The notes beneath the pieces were generated by a model. It saw nothing but the letters and a program-made list of their open reading frames with translations, had not been told where the DNA came from and ran no database searches. A stretch of DNA of 64,000 nucleotides from CAVYWD01 sp963772225 (GTDB lineage Bacteria; Myxococcota; Myxococcia; Myxococcales; UBA5297), in NCBI GenBank assembly GCA_963772225.1, contig CAVYWD010000001.1, positions 496,001-560,000 on the forward strand, in the 5' to 3' direction. The translations under genes and the position numbers were made by a program. Positions within the stretch are counted from its first letter, which is position 1. The number at the start of each line of letters is the position of its first letter. Shown here in pieces: positions 17,100 to 26,956 of the stretch.

Positions 17100-18206
17100 T
17101 CACCCGAGGTCGTCGTCGTGATCGCGCGCGGCGATCCACCGGGACAGCACGGTGAAGAGGTCGGTCGCGTCGACCCCCGCCCTCCGGAAGTTCCGGCACG
17201 CCGACGGGCAGGCGGTGACGATGCGCCGCTCGGGCGAGCCCTGCTCGGCGGCCTGGGCCCGCGCGACCGCCTGCGCGGCGTCGGGCATGGTCAGCGGCAG
17301 GAGCCCTCCGCCTCCCGAGCACCCGCCGTCGGCGCGGTTCTCGGGAGCCTCGAGGAAGTCGCCGACCGCCGCCCGCAAGAGCCTGCGCGGCCCCTCGTAC
17401 CGACCCAGGCCTCGCCCCAGAAGGCAGGCGTCGTGGTAGCTGACGCTCAGGCGGAGCGGCGCCCGCCCGAAGGCGTGCTCCAGCCGCTCCGAGAGCAAGT
17501 CGACCAGAAGCACGACCCGCGGCTTGAGCTCGACGCCGACCCGCGGGTACGCCTTCTCGAAGGCGTAGGCGCACCCGGGGTCGCCCACCACGAGCTCGCC
17601 GAAGCTCTGCGCCGCGCGCGCGAACGCCTTGGCGTGCTCGGCGAACTCCGCCTTGAGCCCCGCCGCCCAGAGCGGATAGCCGCAGCAGCGGTCGGCGAGC
17701 CCGCGGGCGAGCGCGAGCCGCAGCCCGAAACCGCCCGCGGCGTCGAGCGCGGCGTGCACCATCCCCGGCTCCCGGGCGAGCGCGGTGCAGCCCGGGAAGT
17801 ACGCGCGGCCGTCTGCGTCCCTGGAGATCTCCCGGGCCCGGGCGCCCAGGTCCAAACCGTACGGGTTGCCCGACGCGAAGCGCTCACGCAAGAGGTCGAT
17901 GACCTGGGGCGCCTCGCCCTCCTCCACCGCCTGCGCCCGCGCCTCGAAGAGGACCGGCCCGACATCGTTCTGGTGGAGGCAGTGCGACCGGCAGCGCTTG
18001 CAGTCGGTGCAGGCGTAGAGCGCCGCCGCGCCGCTCTCGTCCAGAGTCCGGGCGACCGTCAGGTGCTGGTGCGCCGCGGTCATCTTGCCCCAGGGGGTGT
18101 GCGTCTCCTTGCCGGTCGCGCTCGAGACCGGGCACGAGAAGCGACACATCTTGGGGCAGTAGGCGCAGGTCGCGAGGTCGCGTCGGTGGTCCTTCAATCC
18201 GCTCAC
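17100..18206 (-). CDS. (Fe-S)-binding protein, GlcF-like
   Basis: 368 residues. Two 4Fe-4S cluster motifs lie at the N-terminus: CAYCPKMCRFSC (residues ~13-24, with an extra Cys) and CTDCKRCRSHC (~62-72). Two CCG-type cysteine domains follow, with CCGYPLWAAG near residue 175 and CSGGGG near residue 295. This is the architecture of GlcF and related electron-transfer subunits that take electrons from FAD-linked oxidases and pass them to the quinone pool. The GTG at 18206 overlaps the upstream stop as GTGA and is preceded by AAGGGAG. Third gene of the operon. Confidence 0.88.
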   Translation of the reverse strand: MSGLKDHRRDLATCAYCPKMCRFSCPVSSATGKETHTPWGKMTAAHQHLTVARTLDESGAAALYACTDCKRCRSHCLHQNDVGPVLFEARAQAVEEGEAPQVIDLLRERFASGNPYGLDLGARAREISRDADGRAYFPGCTALAREPGMVHAALDAAGGFGLRLALARGLADRCCGYPLWAAGLKAEFAEHAKAFARAAQSFGELVVGDPGCAYAFEKAYPRVGVELKPRVVLLVDLLSERLEHAFGRAPLRLSVSYHDACLLGRGLGRYEGPRRLLRAAVGDFLEAPENRADGGCSGGGGLLPLTMPDAAQAVARAQAAEQGSPERRIVTACPSACRNFRRAGVDATDLFTVLSRWIAARDHDDDLG

Positions 18207-19258
18207 GTCGGCTCCCTTGATGCGCCCACGCGAACCCGGGCCCGCAGCGCCCGGAGCAAAGCCTCGGGCAGCGGCGGGGGCGGGGCGTCCAGCGGCAGTG
18301 CGCCCTCGACCGGCGTGAGCGCCGCCGCCACCACGCTCTCGCGCGACAGCCGGTAGATCCCCAAGGGCCCGCCCTGCGCGACCGCGCCCGCGAGCCGCTC
18401 CCAGGCGAGCTCGCCTTCGAACGGGAGCGCGCGGTCGAAGGTGCGCCCCATGGCCTTGAGCTCCCCCTTGCCGTCCAAGAGCGCCTCGAGCGCCGCCCGG
18501 TCGCGGCGTGCCCGGAATGCGGGCGAGGCGATGGACAGGTCCATGGCGTAGCCCCGCGCCTTGCGCGCGACCTGCGCCTCGGCGAGCGGAATACCTGCCT
18601 GCACCGCCGCGCGGAGCAGCGCCGACACGCCCTCGGCCCGCTCGACCCAGGCGTGCACGGCCTCGCGCGCCCCGGGCTGCGGGATGGCGCGCAGGGTCGC
18701 CTCGACCAGGAGCCCCGCCTGTTCGCCCGCCCCCAGAAAGAGCGTCTCGAGCATCGGCCCCACCGCCGAGCGCGGGCTGGGATGGCTCCGGTAGAGGCCC
18801 CCGCCCTCGAGCGCCACGCACACCGAGAGCGCCGCGGTCTCCAGCCGGTTCCCCGGCAAAGGCCTCAGGCCCGCGCGCGGCCCTGTCAGCCACTCGCGCA
18901 CCGTCAGGCCGCGCTCGCACGGCGTGAGCGGCCCCAGCGTCAGCGAAAAGCCCTTCAACGCGCTCTCCACGTCCGCCAATCGGGCGCCGCCGCCGACCGG
19001 GACGGCGCACGACTTCGGGTCCGGCGGGCCGATCCGGTCGAACGCCGAAAGGCACACCTCGACCCGGGCCGCGTCCGTCCCGAGGAGAGCGCGCGCCGCC
19101 TGGGCCCGCCCCACCTCGCGCAAGGTGGCGGGCAGGAGCTGCACTCGGCCTTGGGCGACGCGCGCCGGGACGCCGGCCGCGCGCCGCGCTCGCTCCTCCA
19201 GGCGCCGCAGGGGATCGGCGCCCACAGAAAGCTCGCTCGGGGCCTCGGGCTCACTCAT
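18203..19258 (-). CDS. FAD-binding oxidase subunit, GlcE-like
   Basis: 351 residues, the length of GlcE. It carries a divergent PCMH-type FAD-binding domain: VPVGGGARLADVESAL and LRPLPGNRLETAALSVCVAL are in the positions of the second FAD-binding lobe. No histidine or cysteine for covalent FAD is evident. Its ATG overlaps the stop of the upstream FAD oxidase (ATGA at 19255-19258) and its stop overlaps the FeS gene start. By analogy with glycolate oxidase it is an accessory flavin subunit at the inner face of the membrane. Substrate not known. Confidence 0.78.
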   Translation of the reverse strand: MSEPEAPSELSVGADPLRRLEERARRAAGVPARVAQGRVQLLPATLREVGRAQAARALLGTDAARVEVCLSAFDRIGPPDPKSCAVPVGGGARLADVESALKGFSLTLGPLTPCERGLTVREWLTGPRAGLRPLPGNRLETAALSVCVALEGGGLYRSHPSPRSAVGPMLETLFLGAGEQAGLLVEATLRAIPQPGAREAVHAWVERAEGVSALLRAAVQAGIPLAEAQVARKARGYAMDLSIASPAFRARRDRAALEALLDGKGELKAMGRTFDRALPFEGELAWERLAGAVAQGGPLGIYRLSRESVVAAALTPVEGALPLDAPPPPLPEALLRALRARVRVGASREPT

Positions 19259-20821
19259 GCGAGCCCCAGCTTCCCCGGGTTCAAGATGCCCGCCGGGTCG
19301 AAGGCGGCCTTCAGCGCCCGAACCAGCGCCATGCCGTCGTCGCCCAGCTCGGCCTTCATGGCATTGGCCTTGACGAGCCCCACGCCGTGGTGATGGCTCG
19401 CGGTCGCCCCGGCGGCGGCCGCCGCCGCGCTCGCCCGCCGCCAGAGCTCGTCATAGCGCGCCTCCGAGGCGGCGAGCCCCGCGGCCGCGCCGGCGAAGGT
19501 GAAGTAGAGGCAGCAGCCCTCCAGGTACGCGTGGCTGAAGTGGCACATGACGAAGGCCAGCGGCGCCGCCGCGGCGCGCACCCGCTCGTAGATCTCCACG
19601 ACGCGCTCCCAGGTGCCCGCGACCTCCATGGTGTCCACGAAGCCGCCGATGTCGAAGACCCGCGCCTGCTTGTACGAGACGTCATAGCGCTTGGCGAGCC
19701 AGGCGCGCGAAGGCTCCGCCCCGCGGTCCTCGCCTCGATTGGCCAGGCAAATCCGCGCGGACTCGTCGGCCTCCGCTTCGCACAGGTCCGGCGGTCCTTC
19801 GAAGATGAGGAGCAGCAGGCACTCGTGCAGAAGCTCCACGGCGAGGTTCAGCCCGATGGGCCGGCCCACCGCCGCGCGGGTGGCGAGCTGCTCGATTCCG
19901 CCGGAGGAGGAGGTCGTCGAGGCGCGCGCGCAGCGGGCCGTGGCGCTCCTTGGGCCGGGCTTCGCCGCCGCCGAAGAGGAGCGTGTCCAAAGGGTCGTAC
20001 AGGCGCGCCACCGCCGGACGCACACCGGACCGCATCAGCGCGCGCAGGGCCTCCAGCCCCTGCCGCACCGAGCGGAACGAGAAGGACTGGAAGACCCGCG
20101 CCTCGGGCGTGCGCACCAGGTGCAGCCGGGCCGAGCAGAGGGTCCCCAGCGCCCCCTCGCTGCCGATGAAAACCCGCGTCAGGTCGGCGCCCGGCAGCGG
20201 GCGGGGCGGCGTGCGGAGCACCTCGCCGCGGCCGTCGACCGCCGTGACGGAGGCGACGATGTCTTCGATCTTTCCGTAGCGCGTGGACATCTGCCCTGCG
20301 CCGCGCGCGGCGATCCAGCCACCCACCGTGGAGCAGTACATGGACGAGGGGAAGTGGCCAGTGGAGAGCCCCGAGCGGTTGAGCCGGCGCTCCAGCACCT
20401 CGCCCACGGCGCCCGCCTCGACCTCGGCCGAAAGCCCTTCCTCGTCGACGGACAGGATGCGCGCCATGCGCTTCATGTCCAGGGTGATGCCGCCCCGGAG
20501 CGGCACGGCGCCGCCGCAGACCCCGGAGCCGGCGCCGAAGGGGACGAGCGGGATGCCGCGCTCCGCCGCGAGCCGGGTGACCGCCGCGACCTCGTCCACG
20601 CTCTCCGGCCAGGCGACGACGTCGGGCGGCTTGGGGGTGAAACCCTCCCGCGCCCAGAGGAGCGCCTTGGGCCACAGGTCGCGCGCATAGGCGATGCGGT
20701 CCTGGCTCGCGACGGAGGTGCGCCCGCCCACGAGGCGGCCCAGGTCGCGCGCCAGCGCGCGCGCTTCGGCGGTGGGCGGCGGCAGCTCGCGCAGGGGGAT
20801 GCAGGCGACGCGGTCGGTCAT
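19255..20821 (-). pseudogene. FAD-linked oxidase, AGPS/GlcD-like, disrupted by one extra base
   Basis: Start and stop span 1,567 bp, one more than a multiple of three. The N-terminal frame (from ATG 20821) has the FAD domain: PFGAGSGVCGG, GGITLDMKRM, STVGGWIAARGAGQMSTRYGKIED. The C-terminal frame continues with GGIEQLATR and ends with FSHAYLEGCCLYFTF, SHHHGVGLVK and GILNPGKL, which are hallmarks of alkyldihydroxyacetonephosphate synthase (ether-lipid synthesis). Dropping one C at 19903-19904 joins the frames as LDDLLLGGIEQ. All motifs are intact, so this is probably a sequence error in a functional gene. First gene of a four-gene operon with GlcE-, GlcF- and DAG-kinase-like products. Confidence 0.85.
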
Positions 20822-20946
20822 GCGGGTCGTCCCCCTCGGGCTCGCCGGGTCGCGGGGGCGGAACGCTCGAGCCGCAGCGGATGCTAACGGCGCGCTCCAC
20901 GGCGTTCAAGGCTCGCGGCCTGCGAGCGGCGCGATAGGATGGCGCC

Positions 20947-22281
20947 GTGGCCACCTACCTGACGACCCCATTTCCCGGAGAGGAGCCCACCGCGCGGCTC
21001 CTGGGCAGCACGCCGCGCGGCCACCTGGCCGTCCTCACCTGCCTCGGCCCTGCCGACAGCGCCCTGCTCGAGGAGCTGCGCGAGGCCACGGCGCCCGTGC
21101 TTCGCAGCCCTTTCCTCGCCACCCTGCTGGAGCTCGGCACCCGGGGCGGCCAGCTCTGGGCCGTGGAGCGCGCGTCGGGCGTCCACACCCTCGACCTGGT
21201 CTTGAAGCGGGCCGCGGCGCTGGGCCAGCCGCTCCACGACGCGCTCTGCGCGCGCATCGCCTTCCGGATTTTGGAGGCCACCTCCGCGCTCGGGCGACCT
21301 CACGGGCGCCTCACGCCGCTCAACGTGCTCTTGCTCCAGAACGGCGAGATCCAGGTCTTGGGCGCGCAGTACGCCCGTCGGCTGGAGCCCCGGCCGTCCG
21401 AGCTCGCCTATTACGAGTCGCGCGAGGACTCGGACCCGGCCCAGGCCGACTTCTTCGGCGCGCTGCAAATCGCCCGGGCGCTGGCGCTGCGGCGCACCCC
21501 TCGGCCGGGCGAGAGGGGGCCCGCGCCGCTCGAGGCCCTGCTGCCCTCGTCGCCGGACGCCCACCCTTCACCGGACGTCGCGCGCACCTCCGCCACCGAG
21601 CTCGCCGCCTACGCGGCCGGCCTGGGGCTGCCGTCGACCGCTCCAACTCGGACGCCGCTGGAGCTCTCGACGGTCTCCATCGTCCCCGAGGAGACCGGCG
21701 AGCTCTTGCGAGTCGACGAGGCCGACCCCGAGGCCGACCAGTTCCAACCCGGCCCGGCCATGGACGTCGACGGGCGCATCGAGCTGAGCACCCCTCCCAA
21801 GTCGGCGTGGCCCGCGAGCCGGCCCCGGCCGGCGATGGCCTCTTCGCTGGAGCTCGACCCCGCGGCGGTGGTGCACGCCTTCGGCCCGCCGCCCGAGCCG
21901 CCGCCTCCCGAGCCGCCGGCGCCTTCGCGCAGCCACCCCCTCGGGCGCGCGATTGGCCTCACCCTCGCCGGCGCCGCGGCGGCCGCGGCCATCGGCGTCG
22001 GGGCGTTCGCCATGCGCGACAGGCTCCCGGGCTGGCTGCAGCTCCCGCCGGCGCACCCCGGGGTGTACGGGAAGGCCATGCTCCGCATCGAGAGCGAGCC
22101 CTCGGGCGCCGCGGTGATGGTCGGCGGCGAGGAGCTGGGCGTGACGCCGTATCTGGCGGACAACGACTACCCCGACGGAGCCAACGCATTCACCGTGGAG
22201 CTCAAGGGCTACGCGCCCTTCCACGGCACGTTCCCCGGCGGGCGCGACGTCACGGTCAGGACCTCCCTCAAGCGGCGCTAG
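20947..22281 (+). CDS. pseudokinase-like membrane protein with PEGA domain
   Basis: 444 residues from GTG 20947 (an overlapping ATG at 20939 is out of frame). The first ~200 residues follow a protein-kinase-like layout (LLEELREATAPVLRSPFLATLLELG...GRPHGRLTPLNVLLL), but the VAIK lysine, HRD and DFG motifs are absent: GRLTPLNV stands where the catalytic loop should be. A Pro/Glu-rich linker precedes one transmembrane helix (IGLTLAGAAAAAAIGVGAFAM). A C-terminal extracytoplasmic PEGA domain follows, with RIESEPSGAAVMVGGEELGVTP. Myxobacteria have many kinase-PEGA proteins; this one is likely a non-catalytic scaffold or sensor. Confidence 0.75.
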   Translation: MATYLTTPFPGEEPTARLLGSTPRGHLAVLTCLGPADSALLEELREATAPVLRSPFLATLLELGTRGGQLWAVERASGVHTLDLVLKRAAALGQPLHDALCARIAFRILEATSALGRPHGRLTPLNVLLLQNGEIQVLGAQYARRLEPRPSELAYYESREDSDPAQADFFGALQIARALALRRTPRPGERGPAPLEALLPSSPDAHPSPDVARTSATELAAYAAGLGLPSTAPTRTPLELSTVSIVPEETGELLRVDEADPEADQFQPGPAMDVDGRIELSTPPKSAWPASRPRPAMASSLELDPAAVVHAFGPPPEPPPPEPPAPSRSHPLGRAIGLTLAGAAAAAAIGVGAFAMRDRLPGWLQLPPAHPGVYGKAMLRIESEPSGAAVMVGGEELGVTPYLADNDYPDGANAFTVELKGYAPFHGTFPGGRDVTVRTSLKRR

Positions 22282-22337
22282 AAGAGACCGGTGGAGGGAA
22301 GGTTCTAGCGGGCGCCTTGCGCTGGGGGAGCGAAGGC

Positions 22338-23366
22338 CTACGCCGACTCGAGGAACTTGGCGCCCTCGTGGGCGACGTAGGCGAGGATGGCGAGCTCCGC
22401 GTCGGAGAAGTGCGACGAGCCCTTCTTGTTGATGACCTCGATGCAGCCGAAGGTGCGGCCGCCCGAAACCATGGGGGCGCACAAAATGGACCGGGCCAGG
22501 TAGCCGATTTTCCGGCTGACCTCGCGGTAGAACCGGTCGTCCCGCTCGGTGTCGCTGATGGCGAGGCTGACGGCCTCCTTGGCGCAAAAGCCGACGATGC
22601 CGACGCCCACCGGCACCCGCAGCTTCATGCGCTGCAGCTCTGCCGCCTTGGGGCCCCGCGCCTGGACGAGCTCCAGGTCGGACATGGCGAGGTCCGAGAC
22701 GAAGACGGACCCGGCGTCCGCCGGAATCTTCTCGAGCGCCAGGTCGAGCAGGAAGGCGAGCGCGCGGCCTCGGTCCTGCCCTTCAATCTGGTGGGTGCGC
22801 TCGAAGAGATCCGAGAAGACGTCTTCGAGCGCGGCGCTGGAGCGCGTGCGACCGATGGGCCCCTGGACCGGCTGCGAAGGCCGCTCGATCTGCTCGATGG
22901 AGCGGGCGTCGCTCGCCTCGGCCGCGGGCGGCGGCGGCGGCGGCGGCGAGCGGATGGCGGTGGCCTGGACCTCCGGAGGGGGCCGCGGCGGCGCCTCGGG
23001 GGCGGCGAGAGGCGGGCGCGGCGGCGCAGGGCGAGGGGCGGGCGCGCGAGCCGGCTCGGGCCGCGCGGCCTTGGGCGGCGGCTCGGGCAGGTCGATGGCC
23101 GGCATCTCTTTCGGCGTGGGAGCCTCGCTCCCCGGGAGCTCGTCCTGCTCTTTGATGCGGAAGACCCGGCCCGACGCCGGCTCGGTCACGTGGATGGAGT
23201 TGTCCTCCATCACGTCGACCATGATGTTCGCGACCTGCGCGCCGCCCTGGCCAAGCCGCTTCAGGCCCGCCTTGAGCGCGGCCATCCAGTTGTCGGCCTC
23301 GACGCAGAGGGTGACGTTGCGCTCGGCGTCGATCGCGGCCGGGATGTAGACCTCGAACTTGGGCAT
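22338..23366 (-). CDS. GAF-domain protein with proline-rich linker
   Basis: 342 residues. Residues 1-75 (MPKFEVYIPAAIDAERNVT...) form a small conserved-looking alpha/beta module. Residues ~85-160 are a Pro/Ala/Arg-rich linker including a run of seven prolines. The C-terminal ~170 residues are a GAF domain: LDLALEKIPADAGSVFVSD, VGVGIVGFCAKE, APMVSGGRTFGCIEVINK. GAF domains bind small ligands or cyclic nucleotides. No output domain is attached. GGAGG 9 nt upstream fixes the ATG at 23366. It converges with the PEGA gene and is divergent from nothing on its 5' side, where the tetraheme cytochrome gene ends 46 bp upstream. Confidence 0.82.
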   Translation of the reverse strand: MPKFEVYIPAAIDAERNVTLCVEADNWMAALKAGLKRLGQGGAQVANIMVDVMEDNSIHVTEPASGRVFRIKEQDELPGSEAPTPKEMPAIDLPEPPPKAARPEPARAPAPRPAPPRPPLAAPEAPPRPPPEVQATAIRSPPPPPPPAAEASDARSIEQIERPSQPVQGPIGRTRSSAALEDVFSDLFERTHQIEGQDRGRALAFLLDLALEKIPADAGSVFVSDLAMSDLELVQARGPKAAELQRMKLRVPVGVGIVGFCAKEAVSLAISDTERDDRFYREVSRKIGYLARSILCAPMVSGGRTFGCIEVINKKGSSHFSDAELAILAYVAHEGAKFLESA

Positions 23367-23412
23367 GAAAATCGCCTCCGGGGGCACCGCGCGTGCTTTC
23401 CGAGCCGGTATG

Positions 23413-23934
23413 CTACTTCTTCGGCACGGGGTGCGCGATGGCCTTCATGGCCTCGGAGAATGCGAGGGGCTTGTAGGTCGGGCTCTCTTTGTTGTGGCAG
23501 CTCACGCAGACGCGCTCGGTGGGCTTCTTGTTAATCTCCGAGTCGGGCACCGGCGCCCCGTCGTCGGCGGCGGCGCGGGCCTTCACGTGCACCTCGCCGG
23601 GGCCGTGGCAGCTCTCGCACTGGACCCCGAGGTCGTGCTTGAAGCTCGCCGCCACCTTGTCGGAGCCGAACGCTGTGTCGTGGCACCTCATGCACGCCTC
23701 GTCCTTTTGCGGGTCGGCGACCCCCTTGGCTTTGGCGACCTTCTTGCCCTCCGGGCCGGTGAGAGAGCCGAAGGCCCGGGCGTGCGGCCCGACCTTCCAC
23801 TTCGTCATTTGCTCGCCCCTGTCCTTCGACTGGTGGCAGACCTTGCACTTGTCGTTGCCCACGAACTTCTGCGCGAGCGCGGCGGAGGGGAGCATCAGGG
23901 CTGCCATGGCGGCGGCGAGGGAGGGCTTCATCAT
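23413..23934 (-). CDS. periplasmic tetraheme cytochrome c (c554-like)
   Basis: 173 residues with a signal peptide (AAAMAALMLPSAALA) and four CXXCH haem c sites: CKVCH (~32), CMRCH (~83), CESCH (~108) and CVSCH (~144). The spacing and the start of the mature chain (FVGNDKCKVCHQS) resemble cytochrome c554-family and related multihaem proteins. It should shuttle electrons in the periplasm. AAGGAG precedes the first of two ATGs, 7 nt away. It is probably expressed alone or with the GAF gene 46 bp downstream. Confidence 0.9.
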   Translation of the reverse strand: MMKPSLAAAMAALMLPSAALAQKFVGNDKCKVCHQSKDRGEQMTKWKVGPHARAFGSLTGPEGKKVAKAKGVADPQKDEACMRCHDTAFGSDKVAASFKHDLGVQCESCHGPGEVHVKARAAADDGAPVPDSEINKKPTERVCVSCHNKESPTYKPLAFSEAMKAIAHPVPKK

Positions 23935-24199
23935 GAGCGGCTCCTTCAGGTGGGAGAACTGAGGTGAGGTGAAGCGACCTCGACTTGGAATCGTAGCACC
24001 GCGGTGCGGTCGACCCGGGCGCCGACTCCTTTGAGTTCGAAGGAGGTCACCGGCCCTGGCGAGGGCGACCCCGGGGCGAGGCTCGCCCGCTTCGGTGGCG
24101 CGCCGCGATGGCGAGGGTTCAGACGGGCGCGGCGGTATTCTTGGGCCAGCCCATGACTGCACTCCCACAGCGAGCCCCGGCTCTCGAGAGCTCCCCGCC

Positions 24200-25471
24200 A
24201 TGAAGATCGGCATCCAGACCTGGGGCACCGAGGGCGACATCCGGCCGTTCTTGGCGCTGTCGCGGGGCCTCACGGCCGCCGGCCACGAGGTCACCCTCTC
24301 GTTCGCCGACATCGGCTTCACGGTCTCGCCCGAGCTCGCCGCCCTCTCCGCGGCCAAGCGGTGGACCCCGCTCCCGCTTCCCTACGACGCGCAGAGGCTC
24401 CGCCGAGTGATGCGGGACATCGCCAACCTGCGGCCTCGCAGCGCCCAGTTCCCGCGCATGCTCGAGGAGCTCCTCTACTCGGCGGAAGAGGTCCTCCTCG
24501 CCGACGCCGAGCGGCTGTGCCGGGAGAACGACCTGGTCGTCGGCCACTGCCTGCTCTATCCGCTCGCCGCAGCAGCGGCGAAGCATGGGCGTCCCCGCGC
24601 CGTGGTCCTGCCTTCTCCGGTGCAGCCGTCGAAGGAGTGGGTGCCGGCCGGCGTGCCGCACCTCGGCCGGGCGCTCAACGGCGTGTTCTGGTGGTTCGGA
24701 GCGCCCTACTTCGAGCGGACCTTCGGCGCCCCCGCGCGGCGGCTCTATCGGTCCCTGGGCGTCGCCGCGCCCCGCAGCGTCCTGAATGACGTCTGGAGCT
24801 CTCCCCTGCTGAACCTGGTCGCGGTGAGCCCTGCCCTCTTTCCGCAGCCCGGCGACTGGCCGCGGCACACGGTCGTGTCCGGCGCGCTGGCGCTCCCGGA
24901 GGAGCCCGCCTGGTCCATGCCCGAATCTCTTCGGCGCTTCCTCGACTCGGGTCCCGCGCCGGTGTTCGCCACCTTCGGCAGCATGACCGCGGGCGACAGC
25001 GACGTCGCGGCCTCGGCCCGGCAGCTCGTCGCCGCGGCGATTGGCGCCGGGCAACGGGCGATCATCCAGATGGACTGGTCGCGCGCAGACGCCATCCCCG
25101 AGCACCCGAGCATCCACCGCCTGTCGCGCGTGCCGCACGGCCAGGTCTTTCCCCTCTGCGCGGCGGTGGTTCACCACGGCGGCGCGGGGACTTCGCATGC
25201 CGCGGCGCGCGCGGGCAAGCCCTCGGTCGTGGTGGCCCACGGGGCGGACCAGCTCTTCTGGGCCGGCACCCTGCGCCGCGCGGGGATCGCCGACGCGCCC
25301 CTCCAGCGCCACTCGCTCACCGCCGAGCGCCTGGCCCGCGAGCTCCGGCGGGTCGTCGGCTCGCGCGAGATGGCCCGGGTCGCGGAGCAGGTCGGCGCGG
25401 CGATGCGCAGAGAGGACGGGGTCGCGATCGCCGTGGAGCGGATCGGGGCGCTGGCAGGCCGCACCGGCTGA
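24200..25471 (+). CDS. UDP-glycosyltransferase (MGT/sterol glucosyltransferase-like, GT1)
   Basis: 423 residues. The N-terminus MKIGIQTWGTEGDIRPFLAL is characteristic of GT1 sterol/macrolide-type glycosyltransferases. The C-terminal donor-binding part holds FATFGSMTAGD and the loop VFPLCAAVVHHGGAGTSHAAARAGKPSVVV, with the HHGGAGT signature and HGADQLFWAG after it. It should transfer a sugar from a nucleotide sugar to a hydrophobic acceptor. ATG 24200 is used because the GT1 fold starts there. It is adjacent to isoprenoid genes, so a carotenoid or other terpenoid acceptor is possible but unproven. Confidence 0.9.
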   Translation: MKIGIQTWGTEGDIRPFLALSRGLTAAGHEVTLSFADIGFTVSPELAALSAAKRWTPLPLPYDAQRLRRVMRDIANLRPRSAQFPRMLEELLYSAEEVLLADAERLCRENDLVVGHCLLYPLAAAAAKHGRPRAVVLPSPVQPSKEWVPAGVPHLGRALNGVFWWFGAPYFERTFGAPARRLYRSLGVAAPRSVLNDVWSSPLLNLVAVSPALFPQPGDWPRHTVVSGALALPEEPAWSMPESLRRFLDSGPAPVFATFGSMTAGDSDVAASARQLVAAAIGAGQRAIIQMDWSRADAIPEHPSIHRLSRVPHGQVFPLCAAVVHHGGAGTSHAAARAGKPSVVVAHGADQLFWAGTLRRAGIADAPLQRHSLTAERLARELRRVVGSREMARVAEQVGAAMRREDGVAIAVERIGALAGRTG

Positions 25472-25527
25472 GCCGCCCGAGCTCGCCCATCAGGGCCCGG
25501 CGGCCTTGGTCCCCTGGCGGACCCGCG

Positions 25528-26844
<1,317 letters not shown>

Positions 26845-26956
26845 TTCGGCTCCTTCGCTGATTCGGGTTCGACGTGGGCGTGGTCGGCGACGCGACGGCG
26901 ACGTGGCCTTTGGGCGGCGCGAAGATCCCGGAAGGAACTTCGGGCGGGTGGCACGA

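Noticed and set aside
15364..17121. Plus-strand frame of 585 codons across the AgmX-like and lipid-kinase genes
   Set aside because: Spans two well-supported minus-strand genes and has only low-complexity Arg-rich translation.
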